Assembly (NCBI GenBank): GCA_014904845.1
Contig: MU119265.1
Location: 186,001 to 250,000 of the forward strand
Source of the DNA: Acephala macrosclerotiorum
Taxonomy: Eukaryota; Ascomycota; Leotiomycetes; Helotiales; Mollisiaceae
Length of the DNA: 64,000 bases
Reading direction: 5' to 3'
Part shown: piece by piece, positions 22,394 to 33,927 of the stretch
How the letters are laid out: every line of letters begins with the position of its first letter
Numbering within the stretch: position 1 is the stretch's first letter
Position numbers and translations under genes: made by a program
Notes under the pieces: model-generated
The model's database searches: none
Seen by the model: only the letters and a program-made list of their open reading frames with translations
Told to the model about the DNA's origin: nothing

Positions 22394-23334
22394 GTTGAAG
22401 ATTTGACAAGAAATCAATGTCGAAGTTGAAGTTGTGGCGTTGACAGGTTGAGCGTGGGGCACACACTTCTCGGGATCCAGCTTAACATTATATACGTTTG
22501 TTCAACCGTTGTATTCCGGTGTAATCTCAGGCTGAAAACAAAAAATATCAGACGCCTGTTCCCGTTGCCCTTTGTCTAAACTCATGATGAAGAAAGCTTG
22601 ACTTCTGTACGATAGATGGCATCGTTTAGCAGGAACAATATGCCGGTACGCAAGCTTCGGACGTGAGCGTAATGTGGGACTCCGTGTGATCTGTGCTGGG
22701 GATATCCTCGGATTTAACCTTAACTGAGGGGAGGTATTGATCAACGTGGAAGAAAACTAATATGTGGACCCTTTATATGAAGAGGAGAGTGAAATTGCGG
22801 GGTTGCAGGGGAGAGCTTGACGACTGCTAACCGCAGGCGCTGTTTGGTATTTGGCAAATTGAATTGAAGGGTTTTGAACGTAGCATACTACCAGAAGTGA
22901 CGCGTTAACAATATTCCAAAGTTCCGGCAGTATTCCAGGCTTCGTACGGCATCTCCTAAAGAAGCCAAACGTGAGAGCGGAAGATATTATGTGCCGTGAT
23001 AGGCTATATTGATGCATGTTCCTTCTCCTTCCAGAACAGCCAACACGTGATGGTGATTGTTCATAGAGAGCGGTGCCGCAAAGCTTTTACAGATACGAGG
23101 TACGAGACAGGTAGAATCCAGCTAATCCGCGTAGAAAGAATCGATACTCGCCACACTAATGGCCTTGTGAGATTGCCTAAATGACGAAAAGAGATGAACG
23201 AAAGTCAACTAACAAGACCATGCTTGAATTCGGTATCGACGAAAAGGTACGTGGTATGCCGCATGAATATAATAATGCAACGTTGAAGCTGTTAGCTTCA
23301 TAGTCATCAACGGCAACCGTCCAACTCCTCCACA
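22394..23334. other. Intergenic region between esterase and thioredoxin genes
   Basis: Apart from the esterase TATA box, nothing coding is recognised. A CACGTG motif is at about 23045. Both neighbours are on the minus strand. Confidence 0.5.
22488..22494 (-). promoter_or_regulatory. TATA box of the CE1 esterase
   Basis: TATATAA on the minus strand, 95 bases upstream of the ATG at 22393. The position fits a fungal core promoter. Confidence 0.5.
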
Positions 23335-24207
23335 TCAAGCCTTGATTCCAATGATGTCCATATCTTTTATCTTGGTAACCGTTGTTGCTTCACCACTCAA
23401 GTTTGCATCAATCCGTATAGTCAGGCTCTTAACTGCCTTGAATTTCGAAGTCTTGAGCTTTAATTCGGTAGTACCATTGCTGTACTCGTCGGAGTAAACA
23501 TTGAATGATTGTATGTTTTCTCCCTTCGCCAAAGAGTCCATAGTCAAATCGTTGGTCTCTGTGCCTTCGGGCGTCTTGAGGATTCGTACAGGAACGTTTG
23601 TCGCAACCTGGACCCGCGACGGAGAATTGGGCGTCAAGTCGTTAGTAATCTTGATCTGGCTAGGGGTGATTGCCTGCGTAAAGGAAAGATGGATGAGAAG
23701 TTGGGCCGCGCCAGTGGATGAAGTTACTGCGTAACCTGCTGGAGGTGGGCTTGCAATATTCCTAACAGAGCTCAAGATAGAGGTATTCAACAGCTTGGAG
23801 GATCCGATATCGATCAACGACCGCAGACTGACGGGTCCACTTGTAGAGCCAGTTGAAGGGCTTGCCTTCGCCGGGCCCTCCTTTGCTGCTGCTGCTGTGT
23901 AGTATCCGATTTTCGTCGTGAGTTGAGGAACGTCGGCGCCTTTGACTTCGTCTACCTTGTTGCCTGCTTTGAAGAACTGGAACGTCGGCATCGCGGTAAT
24001 ATTACATGCTTGTGCCACATCTTTTGTCTTGTCGACATCGCATTTCGCAAAAGTAATAGAGGTCGAGGATTCGTGCTGCTTTGCCAGCTTTTCGAAGACG
24101 GGAGAGATCATTTTGCAGGGACCGCACCATGTTGCGTAAAAGTCGATTATGAGGAGACTGTTTTGCTTCAGTTTGTTGAACTGCGAAAGAGATCTAATTT
24201 CTTCCAT
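23335..24207 (-). CDS. txl1: Thioredoxin-like protein with PITH domain (TXNL1/Txl1)
   Basis: A single 290-residue exon. The start MEEIRSLSQF at 24207 matches the family start and length (human TXNL1 and yeast-type Txl1 are about 290); the open frame continues upstream but that part is unlikely to be translated. The thioredoxin domain spans residues 1-105 with DFYATWCGPCKM; redox cysteines are Cys28 and Cys31, and the cis-Pro motif is TAMPTFQFF. A short Ala/Ser/Pro linker follows. The C-terminal PITH domain (about 130-290) starts SLRSLIDIGSSKLLN and ends IKDMDIIGIKA. Known homologues bind the 26S proteasome through PITH, so a cytosolic or nuclear proteasome-linked reductase is inferred. No anomalies. 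Confidence 0.95.
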   Translation of the reverse strand: MEEIRSLSQFNKLKQNSLLIIDFYATWCGPCKMISPVFEKLAKQHESSTSITFAKCDVDKTKDVAQACNITAMPTFQFFKAGNKVDEVKGADVPQLTTKIGYYTAAAAKEGPAKASPSTGSTSGPVSLRSLIDIGSSKLLNTSILSSVRNIASPPPAGYAVTSSTGAAQLLIHLSFTQAITPSQIKITNDLTPNSPSRVQVATNVPVRILKTPEGTETNDLTMDSLAKGENIQSFNVYSDEYSNGTTELKLKTSKFKAVKSLTIRIDANLSGEATTVTKIKDMDIIGIKA

Positions 24208-24904
24208 GATTGCGATGTTTGGTGAGCAGAAGGTGTGAAGGTTGAAGGTTCGTAGTCGAGAGTTGCGAGAGTTGAGGTCCTCATAAACACGCTGTGGCGC
24301 TAGCGTGAATGGCGCCTTAGCCCAATGTGTAAGCAACTTGGTACGCTGACAATCTTGCTTTGAAGTCGCAGCAACTTCTCGACACTCGAAGAAATGACAT
24401 AGATTGCCTTTTTTTTTTTTTTTTCATACGTAGGCACAAGCAAGTGTTTGCGATGCTGTATATTTGCTAGCATGTTCTCGAGAAGATGCAGTATCGGAGG
24501 CATCAAAGCGCCGCTTGAACTGCCCATCGAGACTCCTGGCATGAGACCAGTCTGGCAGTCTGGGAGCGAGCCAGCTTACATTGTATCTCATATCAATTGG
24601 GCTGAGAGAGACTCCGCGAATCGCACCCCTGGTACAGAGGCTTCAAGCAAGTGGCTGATCGAGCTGCTAGAGTGCATATGATGGCAAAGCTTCCCGTATC
24701 GCAGCCTTGTTTCTCCGGCGCAACTTTGTCATTCTTCCCATTAAATTCGATCCTGTCATGGCGCTGTTGTTTCTCGCTCGAGCGTTGGAGCCTCAAGTCT
24801 AGAGCGTATAAGTCACATCGCCACCAACTTATATATATATCTTTTCCCCTTCGACGCATTAGACTGTGGCTTGGTGGCCCTGAAGAGTCGCCTACAGCAC
24901 GACG
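24208..24904. other. Intergenic region with poly-T tract and TATA box
   Basis: A run of 16 T lies at 24409-24424. A TATATATAT element near 24829-24840 lies about 70 bases before the HET pseudogene start and looks like its fossil promoter. No gene is seen in between. Confidence 0.6.
24829..24841 (+). promoter_or_regulatory. TATA-like element of the HET pseudogene
   Basis: An alternating TA run about 65-75 bases upstream of the pseudogene ATG, followed by a pyrimidine-rich leader (CTTTTCCCCTTC), as in intact fungal promoters. Confidence 0.4.
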
Positions 24905-26533
24905 ATGCGTCTCTTGAACACCACTAGCACAAGCTCCGTGAATTCTTTGTAGTCAATATACTACCTTATGCTATTCTTTCGCATCGTTGGAGTGACTTCG
25001 GAGTAACTTTCCGGGAGTTGCAGAGCGGCAGTGCTATCCAATTACCTGGCTGGGAAAAGATCAACGGTTGTTGTAGCAGAGCTCGTCAAGATGGCTACAC
25101 GTTCGTTGTAAGCTTTCTCCAAATATGATTTCGTTGGGGCAGGTCTAAGCGTCTTACTGGATTGATTCTTACTGTATAGACAAGTCCAGTAGCGCCGAGC
25201 TCTCTGAGGCCATCAACTCGATGTTCCAGTGGTATCGAGACACACAAGTATGCTATGTCTACATGTCCGATGTGAAAGCTGGACCCAGTTCCGGTGACGA
25301 GGAAAGAATGCTCTTGGAGTAACGACAAAGCAAGTGGTTCACGAGGGGCTGGACACTTCAGGAACTCCTAGCACCAGACTGGCTCATTTTCTATAATTGT
25401 GACTGAATTGAAATTGGAACAAAGTCCAGCCTTCAAAGCCTGATCTCCACGATGACGGGTATCGACAATGTCATGCAATTTCAACGAGCGAGTATTGCTC
25501 AGAAAATGTCTTGGGTCTCCAAACGGGAAGCACTTAGACCCGAGGACATGGCCTATTGCTTGCTGGGTATCTTCGGCGTCAACATGCCACTTCTCTATGG
25601 TGAAGGCGACAAAGCATTCGTTCGGCTTCAGACTGAAATTATAAGAGTATCGGATGACGAGTCTACCTTCGCATGGTATGACTCTACACTATCCCATTCA
25701 GTCTGCGGTATGCTCGCAAAGTCGCCTGCTGCGTTCAGAGATTCAGGAGATATTGAGCTACGCCTCAACGACAGTGCAACTCCATACTTAATGACCAACA
25801 AGGGTCTACAGATCCAACTTAACCCTATCCCATCCTCAGGGCGCACACAAGCACAGCGAATGCGGCGGGCACGGGCTTCGACCTATGGGTCCGACACCAA
25901 CCTTTTTCACTGTACCGCTATGCTGTGCTCGAAAGGGTAGCGACAACCCTATCGCCTTGAAGTTGATTAGACTTTCAGCTGAACGGAGGAGTATGCGCGA
26001 TTAGTTTGCAATTTGCTTTCTACGCGGCCAGACGTTAGATACGAACACGCCTTCAAAAGAACAATTGTCATCCGTCCGATTCGGCTTCGGCTTCTTGTCC
26101 CGAATCGAGGATCGACGTTGATCCAAATTCTCGGTCTTCAGCCCGATATAAGATACAACCACGAAGTGCTTTTTACCCGGCAGTATGCGTATCTAGGCAA
26201 TTCAAATTTCCGGATTCAGCGCCACATAATTTCGTGACAGGAAATGTAAAGAGTTTCGCTGAGATGGAGACTCCTGATGGCAGAGGACTGGTTCTTGAAC
26301 TTGGATTTGGGATAGCAATGATTACGCTGGGCAGTCGTCAGGAGGACAAGGGATTTATGTTGGAGGTCGACATTCGTCAGGAAGCGCCACCCAGTCTTGG
26401 ATTGTGGCTAGCCGAAGACGAAGCATCGGTTCAAAGACTGATGCTGTGGAGGTTGACTGCCGAACAAGTTGAAGCCTTCCCCAAAGGCAAAGTTAGAGGA
26501 GCCTTATCACCAGGCGTGTTTGTCTCTGTGTGA
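24905..26533 (+). pseudogene. Decayed HET-domain gene
   Basis: HET-domain gene remnant in several frames. ATG 24905 reads MRLLNTTSTSS, then the family sequence shifts frame at about 24940 to EFFVVNILPYAILSHRWSD. It continues to DGYTFV at 25107. An intron-like stretch follows (25108 GTAAGC to 25157, 50 nt) whose acceptor is TAC instead of TAG. The next exon reads [20 protein letters not shown], has an in-frame TAA at 25320-25322, [16 protein letters not shown], an in-frame TGA at 25404-25406, then an open part to 25940 with YCLLGIFGVNMPLLYGEGDK. Beyond that, frame changes lead to a C-terminal block ending at 26533. The lesions are independent, so the gene is dead. It encodes the same HET subtype as the gene at 4161 but no ankyrin repeats are seen. 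Confidence 0.9.
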
Positions 26534-27808
26534 ATATCTGAACGCACATGGAATGATCAGGTATTTTATATTGTCAACGTCTGCTTGGAGGCCGAGAAAA
26601 ATGATTCATCCGCCATCGTTCAAGATGTTGATACTTGCAACACCAAGAAATGGTAGACGAGATTGAAGAGAGATGATTAGACTTGCTGAATACGATCGAT
26701 ATGGAATACGTTGGGAGTGTTTGATAAGGAAGGAGTGAAGTTGTGACTGAGTCTTCAAGAACCAACTTTTGAACGGTTGAGTTCGGCTTATTATGAGAGC
26801 CTGGAGAAGTACAGCCGAGAAGAAGATCATTCATTGGCATATTGAAACAATTGACCTTCATTGCTTCAAACCTCCGACCCTCTTCTACCTGCTCATTCAT
26901 TGCTGGCTTAATGTACATCCGGAAGGAGTGAGAACTGGAAGGCTTGCACAATCTTTATGCATTAGTCAGCGAAAACACCGTTTTCTTGCCCCACAGTACG
27001 CACAGTGCGAGCATCCATCACGACAACACGAAATCCACCATTTTCACCCATCACTCCCATTCGCATCTGCCAGCCTGCCAAGATGGAGAGCAACTGTGGT
27101 TGGTTTCGCAGGCCTCCGGAAGATGCCAGCACCCGTCCGTGTTGTGCCAACTGGTCAATATCGATGCAGCAAACCGGCATTCTTTGTCGAAATGTTTCAA
27201 TCTCCTTGCGCCAACGAAGCTGTGATCGTTCATCATGTTCCTCTCCACTCCGCAGATGATACCAAGATGAACTCAAGGTAGTTTATCTCCAATAATGGCA
27301 TCCCCAGACGCGCTCGAGCACAGGAGTTAGTTCAGCGCGACTTTATCTCTGTGGCTTGGGATCAACAGCGCCAGCTGTCTCGCCGCCGACTTCTGGACTC
27401 GAGCTTGCAATTGGGCTAGATTCGATCATGCGCAAGTCTCGTGCATATTAATCCTCAATTTCCCCATTAGAACCTTCCGAGGAAAGCTGAGAGGACATCT
27501 TACCGTATCTGCTCGTCGTGGCTTCTCCTCGTATTCCTCGCCCAAAGTTTAAAATAGCATATCCCGACGTCCATACCCACAGCCACATCACAGCACAGCT
27601 TTGGCACCATTATTTCACTTTTCTCGTTTGCTAATTCTACAGACTACTTTAGCATTCTTGCGCTTATCGCGTTCTTCAACACCACCAGGCGTTTGCTCCC
27701 GTGCCGAATCAATCCAGTCGCCTGTCTCACTCTATCAAAGTTGCGCAGGCCCTTTTAGCATCCTTTACCAGTACCTCAAAATTCCGAAAGGCCACCAGGT
27801 TCTGCGAT
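26534..27808. other. Intergenic region, 1.3 kb
   Basis: Several overlapping short frames exist on both strands but none shows a domain or coherent splice structure. The last 250 bases are probably the leader of the MIF-domain gene. Confidence 0.5.
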
Positions 27809-28907
27809 ATGCCTGACTCGGTACGAACAATCGACGCGACCTCACAACGGTACGATCCAGTAGATTCGCTCCCTTCGTCTCCAGAAAAAGAGCAAACCAC
27901 AAGACAAGCCTCCAGGATTATCTCGCAGATACAACTGCCGCCTTCTCCCCCTGCCGAAGTCGATCTACCCATAATGCGCGAAGCAAGTCCAAGGTCTAGC
28001 AGCCCCGCGGCGCCTTCGAGCATCTCCAAGGAAGGACGTCGCATCACCAGAGACATTGCGAGAGGAACTCCAGGTGATCAAGCTATATTCTCAAATACGA
28101 AGAGTCCGGAACAGAAGGCATTGGCGAGGCGCAAAAGCCAGTACTATGGCGAGGTTTTCGCAAACCGAGAGCCCATTGCATCGGCTCGAGAGCGGGTTCT
28201 GAGAGAATCTCCCATCATAGCAGATGTTAGGACGAATGTCATTGTGAGTGTTGGCCCGCTAGATCTACCTGTGCTCTGCTAAGACATCAAAGATTCAAGA
28301 CGAATTCACCTTTATCACCGAACTTTCCTACTTCCTCTCGAACCGGTACCAAAGACCCGAAAATTCGATCGTCGTCTCCCTCGCACATTCATGCTGCATG
28401 CTATATGGTGGAAACTTCGATCCTGCATATACTTTGACAATCACTGCTCTTGGCTCACAGTTGCAGCCAGTTACCAACAAGCGCAATGCATCTCTGCTGG
28501 CCAAGCACATTGACGACAGTCTTGGTGTTGATCCCAGACGCGGTGTAATCAAGTTCATCGCCATCGCGGAGGAGAACTTGGCAACAGATGGCAAGACTAT
28601 ATCTGGGGAGATTGAGCAACTTGAAAAGGAACAAGCAGAAACAAATTCTAGTCTACACAGAAGCTTGTCCCGTGGTACGGACAAGAGCAAGCGGAGACAA
28701 AGCATGAAGTCCTTGCGGGCTACGAAAACTAAGGGCCTCCTTCCAACACATAACGAATCGGTGGTCTCACTGCCAGCCTCTGCCAATTACATTCCGCCTT
28801 TGCCGGCTATGCCAACAGAGAAGAGTCCGATGGATAAGAAGGCAGAGAAGGCTCAGAGAATTGGACGAAGGAAGAGCTTCATGACCACACTCTTTGGCAA
28901 GTCATAA
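27809..28907 (+). CDS. MIF/tautomerase-like domain protein
   Basis: 349 residues in two exons, 27809-28243 and 28293-28907, with a phase-0 intron (GTGAGT, TAAGAC-type branch, AAAG). Residues 1-115 are Ser/Pro-rich and probably disordered. The MIF-like domain spans about residues 135-260: IADVRTNVIIQDEFTFITEL, then SIVVSLAHSCCMLYGGNFDP, then TNKRNASLLAKHIDDSLGV and FIAIAEENLATDGKTI. The C-terminal 90 residues are basic and Ser-rich (KRRQSMKSLRATK, IGRRKSFMTTLFGKS). Classical MIF tautomerases need Pro right after the initiator Met; here the domain is internal and its first residues (ADVRTNV) have no Pro, so that catalysis is unlikely. This layout is, from memory, usual for fungal MIF-like proteins. 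Role unknown. Confidence 0.85.
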
Positions 28908-30666
28908 GCATGGTCTGGGCTACAAAAAAAAACATTCTTCGAATTGTTTGGGGGTCATCGGTGTTTGTGTTTAGCAGTACTGTCAAGCAAGGCGTTATGG
29001 GGCATCTTCAAGTTGCGACTTGGATACTGGGGTATCTACTTTTAATGAATCGCCAGGGGGAACATAAGGTTCCTCGCAATAGAGAAACTACATATCCACA
29101 ACCACCATCATAATGTCTAAGATTTATGGAGCGATGTCTCACCCAATGGTCCTTTATAGCAGTACGCTTTCATTATGTGACTTGCATGATGCAACGTCGC
29201 TTCCGACCAGCCTCCTGCTGTTGTGCTCGTCGTTGTCCTTGCACAGCGCGAGTAGCACAAGATGGAGGTGCATCGTTCCGTAGCTTAGAAGACAATATGG
29301 CATATCTCCGTCTTTTGATACCTAGAAACTGCTGCTTAAAAGTCCACACCTGTGAAAATGTGATCTCAAACGTCTTCTATGCGTTCAGGTGACAGCTACT
29401 TTCACTTTCGTTTGAGTATCACCCCTTTTTCTAGCGAAAATCCCCTAAATCGTGGCATGGACAGCGCTGAGCCACTAAGGTGAGCCACGAGTGGGGGCGA
29501 CATCATTACCTCCGCCAGATTTGCGGGGCGCCAGATGCCTCGACCTCAACTCCAACATCTCACCTCCAACCTTCTTGCTCTTCTACAACTGTCCGCCAAC
29601 AAGTAATACAACACACTTCACTATCGTGGACGCTCATCAACAGCTCACGATCGCCTAGGACGACCGTTGAGGCTTCAGTCAGCGAGGTTTGTGACCTGTC
29701 AACGCAGCCTCTTGAAGCGTGACCACAAAATAGAGTGACAGAGCTGACATTGATACCCCCAGCGCAGGTGTTGAACATTCGAGAAGGGGAGAAGGCAGGC
29801 TACATAAACCCTCGAGGACTCGAACGACCTGCTAATCACGGACATAGAACTAGAAAAGGAACAGTTCACAAGCCGTCACGGGCATCAGCCTTGTGGAACA
29901 ACTCGACGGCCGCCATGGAGGTACGCGATCTTCTTCCCTCACATACCTCACACTCTTCTGTTACCCACACATCTTCCGATCACTGGCCTTAGTCGGCTTC
30001 GGCGCTCGGGATCTGCTTGCATTCCACAGATCTGGGACGGCCCTAGCCGGTGGTGCACAGCATCTACTGGCTAAGAACTAGAGATGGAGCTTTCGTTGAT
30101 CTGGCATGAACCCTTATATAGATACACATCCACTATCTCCAACAATCATTGGCTTGACCATACGTTGTACGAGCGGCTGACTCGAGATAAATCTCCCTTG
30201 CCAGAGGATGCGGCACCTGTCCAACGCTGACTCACTTCAGACGTCAGCGCATGAGCGTTGTGTTTGGTATGTGTCCTCATGGTCAAGAATATATATCGTC
30301 TGATAAGTATCAGTCTGATTCGAGAGATTCCTATCGTCTGAAAGGCAGTCCTGCACGTCGCCGTCGTGGACCGAAATCCAGAACTTCATGTACCCTGAGC
30401 CGAGTCCAATGGGTCGGCACTCAGCCGAGACCATGGACCGGTGAGCGATGTGCAAACAAGTGAAGGAGATTGCTTGTAACTCTGCTCTGATACCAACATA
30501 CAGAGAAAGGGTGCCGAGTCATTACGTCGTCACTCGGCGACATCGCGAATATTCACCCCAAAACACATGTGGAATTGAAATTGAGCCTCTCGTCACACGC
30601 AAAGTTGCGAATAACACCCCACACCATATCTGTCATACGATTCCTCCAATATTTTGCTCGAGAGTC
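28908..30666. other. Intergenic region upstream of gtr2, 1.8 kb
   Basis: No domain-bearing frame is recognised. Several short ATG frames precede gtr2 (for example at 30251), which could act as upstream ORFs if the leader is long. Unusually long for a gap next to a housekeeping gene. Confidence 0.45.
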
Positions 30667-31955
30667 ATGAGTTTGCTTCACAATGGGCGTAGGAGGTCCA
30701 GACAGGACGGAACCTACAACGGCCCCCCTCGTCAAGGTCCTGTTCGTCATATCAGCCCAGCATCGCTAAGTCTCGAACGTGTTTATGAGCAGAACAGAGC
30801 AATTGCTCAGAAGAAAGATGCTGCTGCGGCACCAGCTCCTGCACCCGGTGTTGCTGCGAAGGGAAAGCCAAGATTGTTGTTGATGGGTCAGCGACGGTGA
30901 GTGGTCGTCTCCAGTGCTGTCAAATTTGCACTAATGGGAAGAGCAGAAGCGGAAAGTCCTCGATCTCAAGCGTTGTCTTCCACAAGATGCCTCCGAACGA
31001 AACCCTTTTCCTTGAGTCAACGGCACGAGTCCAGAAGGATTCTATGCAGTACGTAAAAGGCAAGAAACCTATATATACCATACATGAACTAAAAGGATCT
31101 AGCTCCTTCATGGATTTCCAAGTCTGGGACTTCCCCGGTCAACTTGACTTCCTCGACCCCACCTTCGACCTCGATGCCATCTTCGGCGAAATCGGGGCCC
31201 TGATCTGGGTGATCGATGCTCAAGACGAATACCTCGAAGCCGTCAACCGTCTCAACAGCACCATCCTAAACCTCCAACCAAATTACCCAAACGTCAACGT
31301 CGAGGTATTCATCCACAAGGTCGACGGCCTATCAGACGACTACAAGCTTGACATCCAACGAGACATCATGCAACGAATCCAAGACGAGCTCTCTGACCAC
31401 GGGATCGAGAACGCACCAATCAACTACCATCTCACCTCAATCTACAACCACTCCATCTTCGAAGCCTTCTCCAAGGTAATTCAGAAGCTAATCCCTCACC
31501 TCCCTACCCTCGAAGCCCTCCTCAACAACCTCTGCCGTGCCTCCGGTTTTGAGAAGGCCTACCTCTTTGACGTCCTCTCAAAGATCTACATCGCCACTGA
31601 TTCCTCTCCCGTCGACATGCCCTCCTACGAGATCTGCTCCGATTACATTGACGTCATAGTAGACATCTCTGAGATCTATGGTTGGGCTCGTCCACAGTCA
31701 TACATCGATTACTTGGAAGGCCCGCCGTGGAACCATAAGTTAGAGGATCAGGTTGCGTGCAAGGATGCGGAGAGTTGTATTGTGCTAAGTGACGGTCGTA
31801 GACCAATTATGTTGAGGGAAGTTAACAAGTATTTGGCGCTGGTTATGGTTGGCAAGGAGGGAAGCTATAGCAAGATGGCGATGATTACGGAGAATGTCGG
31901 TACGACTGTTGAGGGACTTCTCAAGGCTTTCGCAATTACGAAAGCGAGGAAGTAG
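30667..31955 (+). CDS. gtr2: Rag-family GTPase Gtr2 (RagC/D type)
   Basis: Subunit of the Gtr1-Gtr2 heterodimer that signals amino-acid sufficiency to TORC1 at the vacuole (known role). 412 residues in two exons, 30667-30896 and 30947-31955. The 50-nt intron (GTGAGT...CTAATG...GAGCAG) splits the P-loop codon and yields MGQRRSGKSSI (G1, residues 74-81). The switch II/G3 region is QVWDFPGQLDF. The G4-like position is FIHKVDGLSDD (HKxD), typical of Rag proteins. The roadblock-like C-terminal half contains LLNNLCRASGFEKAYLFDV and SKIYIATDSSPV. The first 65 residues (Arg-rich, then Ala/Pro) are a poorly conserved fungal extension. The acceptor CAG rather than the earlier AG is chosen because it restores the exact G-x4-GKS spacing. 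Confidence 0.95.
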
Positions 31956-32772
31956 GTAGTGGAAGTACAGGGGAATTGGGTTGTGATGGATGGTTTAGGT
32001 GTGGATGCTGATTTTCTTCTTGTCGTTGGAGAGGGGTTTATGATCGCACGGGAAACGGTTTACGCATTTTGCCAGGGGTAGAAGATTTACGCTTCGGCAT
32101 CCCCTCAAGTAAGATACCAGGGTGTAGACTATGGGGGCGTAGGGCGCCTACCACAATGAATAAACGTCAAGCATCAGGCGATCTCGTACCAGACAGCGTC
32201 GAGACGTGACTCAAGCTCAGGTGCTCACTTTCATGATTGATGGTATCGAGCAGGCCAATAAGACTATAAACCCAATCGAGAGATTCTCTCAGAACAGTAA
32301 CAAACACCACTGCCGTGCTGTGGCTGGCATAGCCCCTCTCGTTCCCCCCGTTCACCGTCCTCAGATTTGGCCTTTCTGGCCATATAATGACAATCAACAG
32401 AACAACTCCTATACCTTTTTGCCCTTAGAGTCAGGCCATAGACACGACTATGTCTTTTCTCGCCGTCAAGCCCACAAATACCGCCAATAATTACTTTTCG
32501 TTCCTTTTGAAGTCTGTTCCCGGTCTCGTCAGGTCGTTGATTCCCCTGCTCCCGCAGTGCTTCGCACTTTGAACATCTACATGAAATAATGAAGGGGAGC
32601 TTGTGCTCGTGCGCGCACTGTCACAGTAAACTTGTTTTGGTTTTGATCTGAATTTCATTTGATATAGTCTCGAACTATGAAGTTACAAAGCGTCAGCAGC
32701 TCAGCTGGCCCCGCTATTGGTATTACAGTATTTGCTCACTTGGAACCAAACATCTAAACAACACGCTGGCAA
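31956..32772. other. Convergent 3' flanks of gtr2 and kinase
   Basis: Between two convergent genes. No coding signal or element is recognised. Confidence 0.5.
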
Positions 32773-33927
32773 TCAACGCCGTGAGCGTTTAGATCGACTC
32801 TTATCCTCCCCTTCTCTCATATCCTTCCGAGTCCTCTTCGTTGGTCGTCGATACTGTCCAGGATTCAAACGCTTTGACCGCCGAAGAAGACGCAATGTAT
32901 CCTTCTGTATCGGAACAAGATGCCACTTACCCGTAAGTGGTCTCGCTTCATTGTTCGTACGGCACCACTCATCGAGAGCAGCGGCGTCGTTGAAGAAGAA
33001 CGGCAGATCATTCACCTCCGGCTTCGTCCAGCGAAGATCAGACGGGGAATTACCTTCCCCTGCGAATCTCTGCAACATCTCATCTCCGAGCGAGATAAGA
33101 TTCCGAGCGAGATCCAGCGTGTCCGGGTCGGTCCAGTTAATGATTTGTTCATCCTGGACTCGGAATCTGGTGCCCACAACATGTGCGCTGAGTTCAACAG
33201 CGACGTTCTTGATCTCATCTGAATAGAGTTCTGGGATCAAGTCCCATACTTGATCCTGCTGAACATCGTTCCCAGCAAAAGCGAGCGGCTTCCCAAGCAA
33301 CAGAACAAGAAGCACGAATGCAATACTGTAGATATCGTTCCCAATGCCAGTTGGACCACGACCAATATCTCCCTCAGACACATATTGCGCAGAGCCAAAA
33401 TCACCCAGAAGAATCTGCGGAAAAGGCGCAGGCTCAGGAATCGGCTCCGGCCAATCGAGAAAGAAATTTCCCTGCCAAATATCGCGATGAATGAGCGGAT
33501 CGACTACCTCTCGATGATCAGCTGGATAGTGCAGATTAGCAATATGAGAACAAGCAGTTTTCAACCAATACCAAATAAAATCTTCAGGAATGTTCTCCCC
33601 TTTCTTGGCATAAAGGTCGATGACTTGGCGAAGATCTCCACCGTTGCAGAAACGGAAGTAGAGTGCGTCTTTCACGTGTGTGTATTGCGTAGAATCTAGA
33701 AGTTCTGGTGCGATGTCTGCGTGAACTAAGTTAGCGAATTTGATGTCGCTGTGAGGGACGAGGTTTGAGTAATCTGCTATGAGCTTCTTCCGGGCGAAAA
33801 TTTGTCCATTTTCTAGGGAGCGTGCAATGTATGATTGAGCTTTTTGGCCGTGAGTTAGGGCTTTAACGAGGAAATAGCCTAATCCTTCGTCGAAAATGAC
33901 TGCATTTGTGGTGTTTTGGAATGGCAT
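32773..33927 (-). CDS. Atypical protein kinase-like protein
   Basis: An intronless 384-residue frame from ATG 33927. The glycine loop is not canonical (ALTHGQKAQSYIARSL). The ATP-anchoring Lys is probably in FARKKL (Lys47 or Lys48). The catalytic loop is LIHRDIWQGNFFLDW (HRD, with Asn five residues after Asp) and the metal motif is LGDFGSAQY (DFG). Instead of an APE motif the chain runs GRGPTGIGNDIYSIAFVLL, where NDIYS fits the F-helix Asp. The C-terminus is strongly basic (RRSKRLNPGQYRRPTKRTRK, then KSRSKRSRR), resembling a nuclear localisation signal. Key catalytic residues are present, so it may be active. From memory it fits lineage-specific fungal kinases rather than a named family. It is convergent with gtr2. 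Confidence 0.8.
   Translation of the reverse strand: MPFQNTTNAVIFDEGLGYFLVKALTHGQKAQSYIARSLENGQIFARKKLIADYSNLVPHSDIKFANLVHADIAPELLDSTQYTHVKDALYFRFCNGGDLRQVIDLYAKKGENIPEDFIWYWLKTACSHIANLHYPADHREVVDPLIHRDIWQGNFFLDWPEPIPEPAPFPQILLGDFGSAQYVSEGDIGRGPTGIGNDIYSIAFVLLVLLLGKPLAFAGNDVQQDQVWDLIPELYSDEIKNVAVELSAHVVGTRFRVQDEQIINWTDPDTLDLARNLISLGDEMLQRFAGEGNSPSDLRWTKPEVNDLPFFFNDAAALDEWCRTNNEARPLTGKWHLVPIQKDTLRLLRRSKRLNPGQYRRPTKRTRKDMREGEDKSRSKRSRR

Noticed and set aside
24409..24424. Run of 16 T as a terminator or poly-A trace of a retroelement
   Set aside because: No target-site duplication or retroelement sequence is adjacent. A simple homopolymer is enough to explain it.
25320..25406. RIP as the cause of the stops in the HET pseudogene
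   Set aside because: The TAA could come from CAA by a CpA-to-TpA change, but the TGA (probably from TGG) is not in the preferred context, and two sites are too few to decide.
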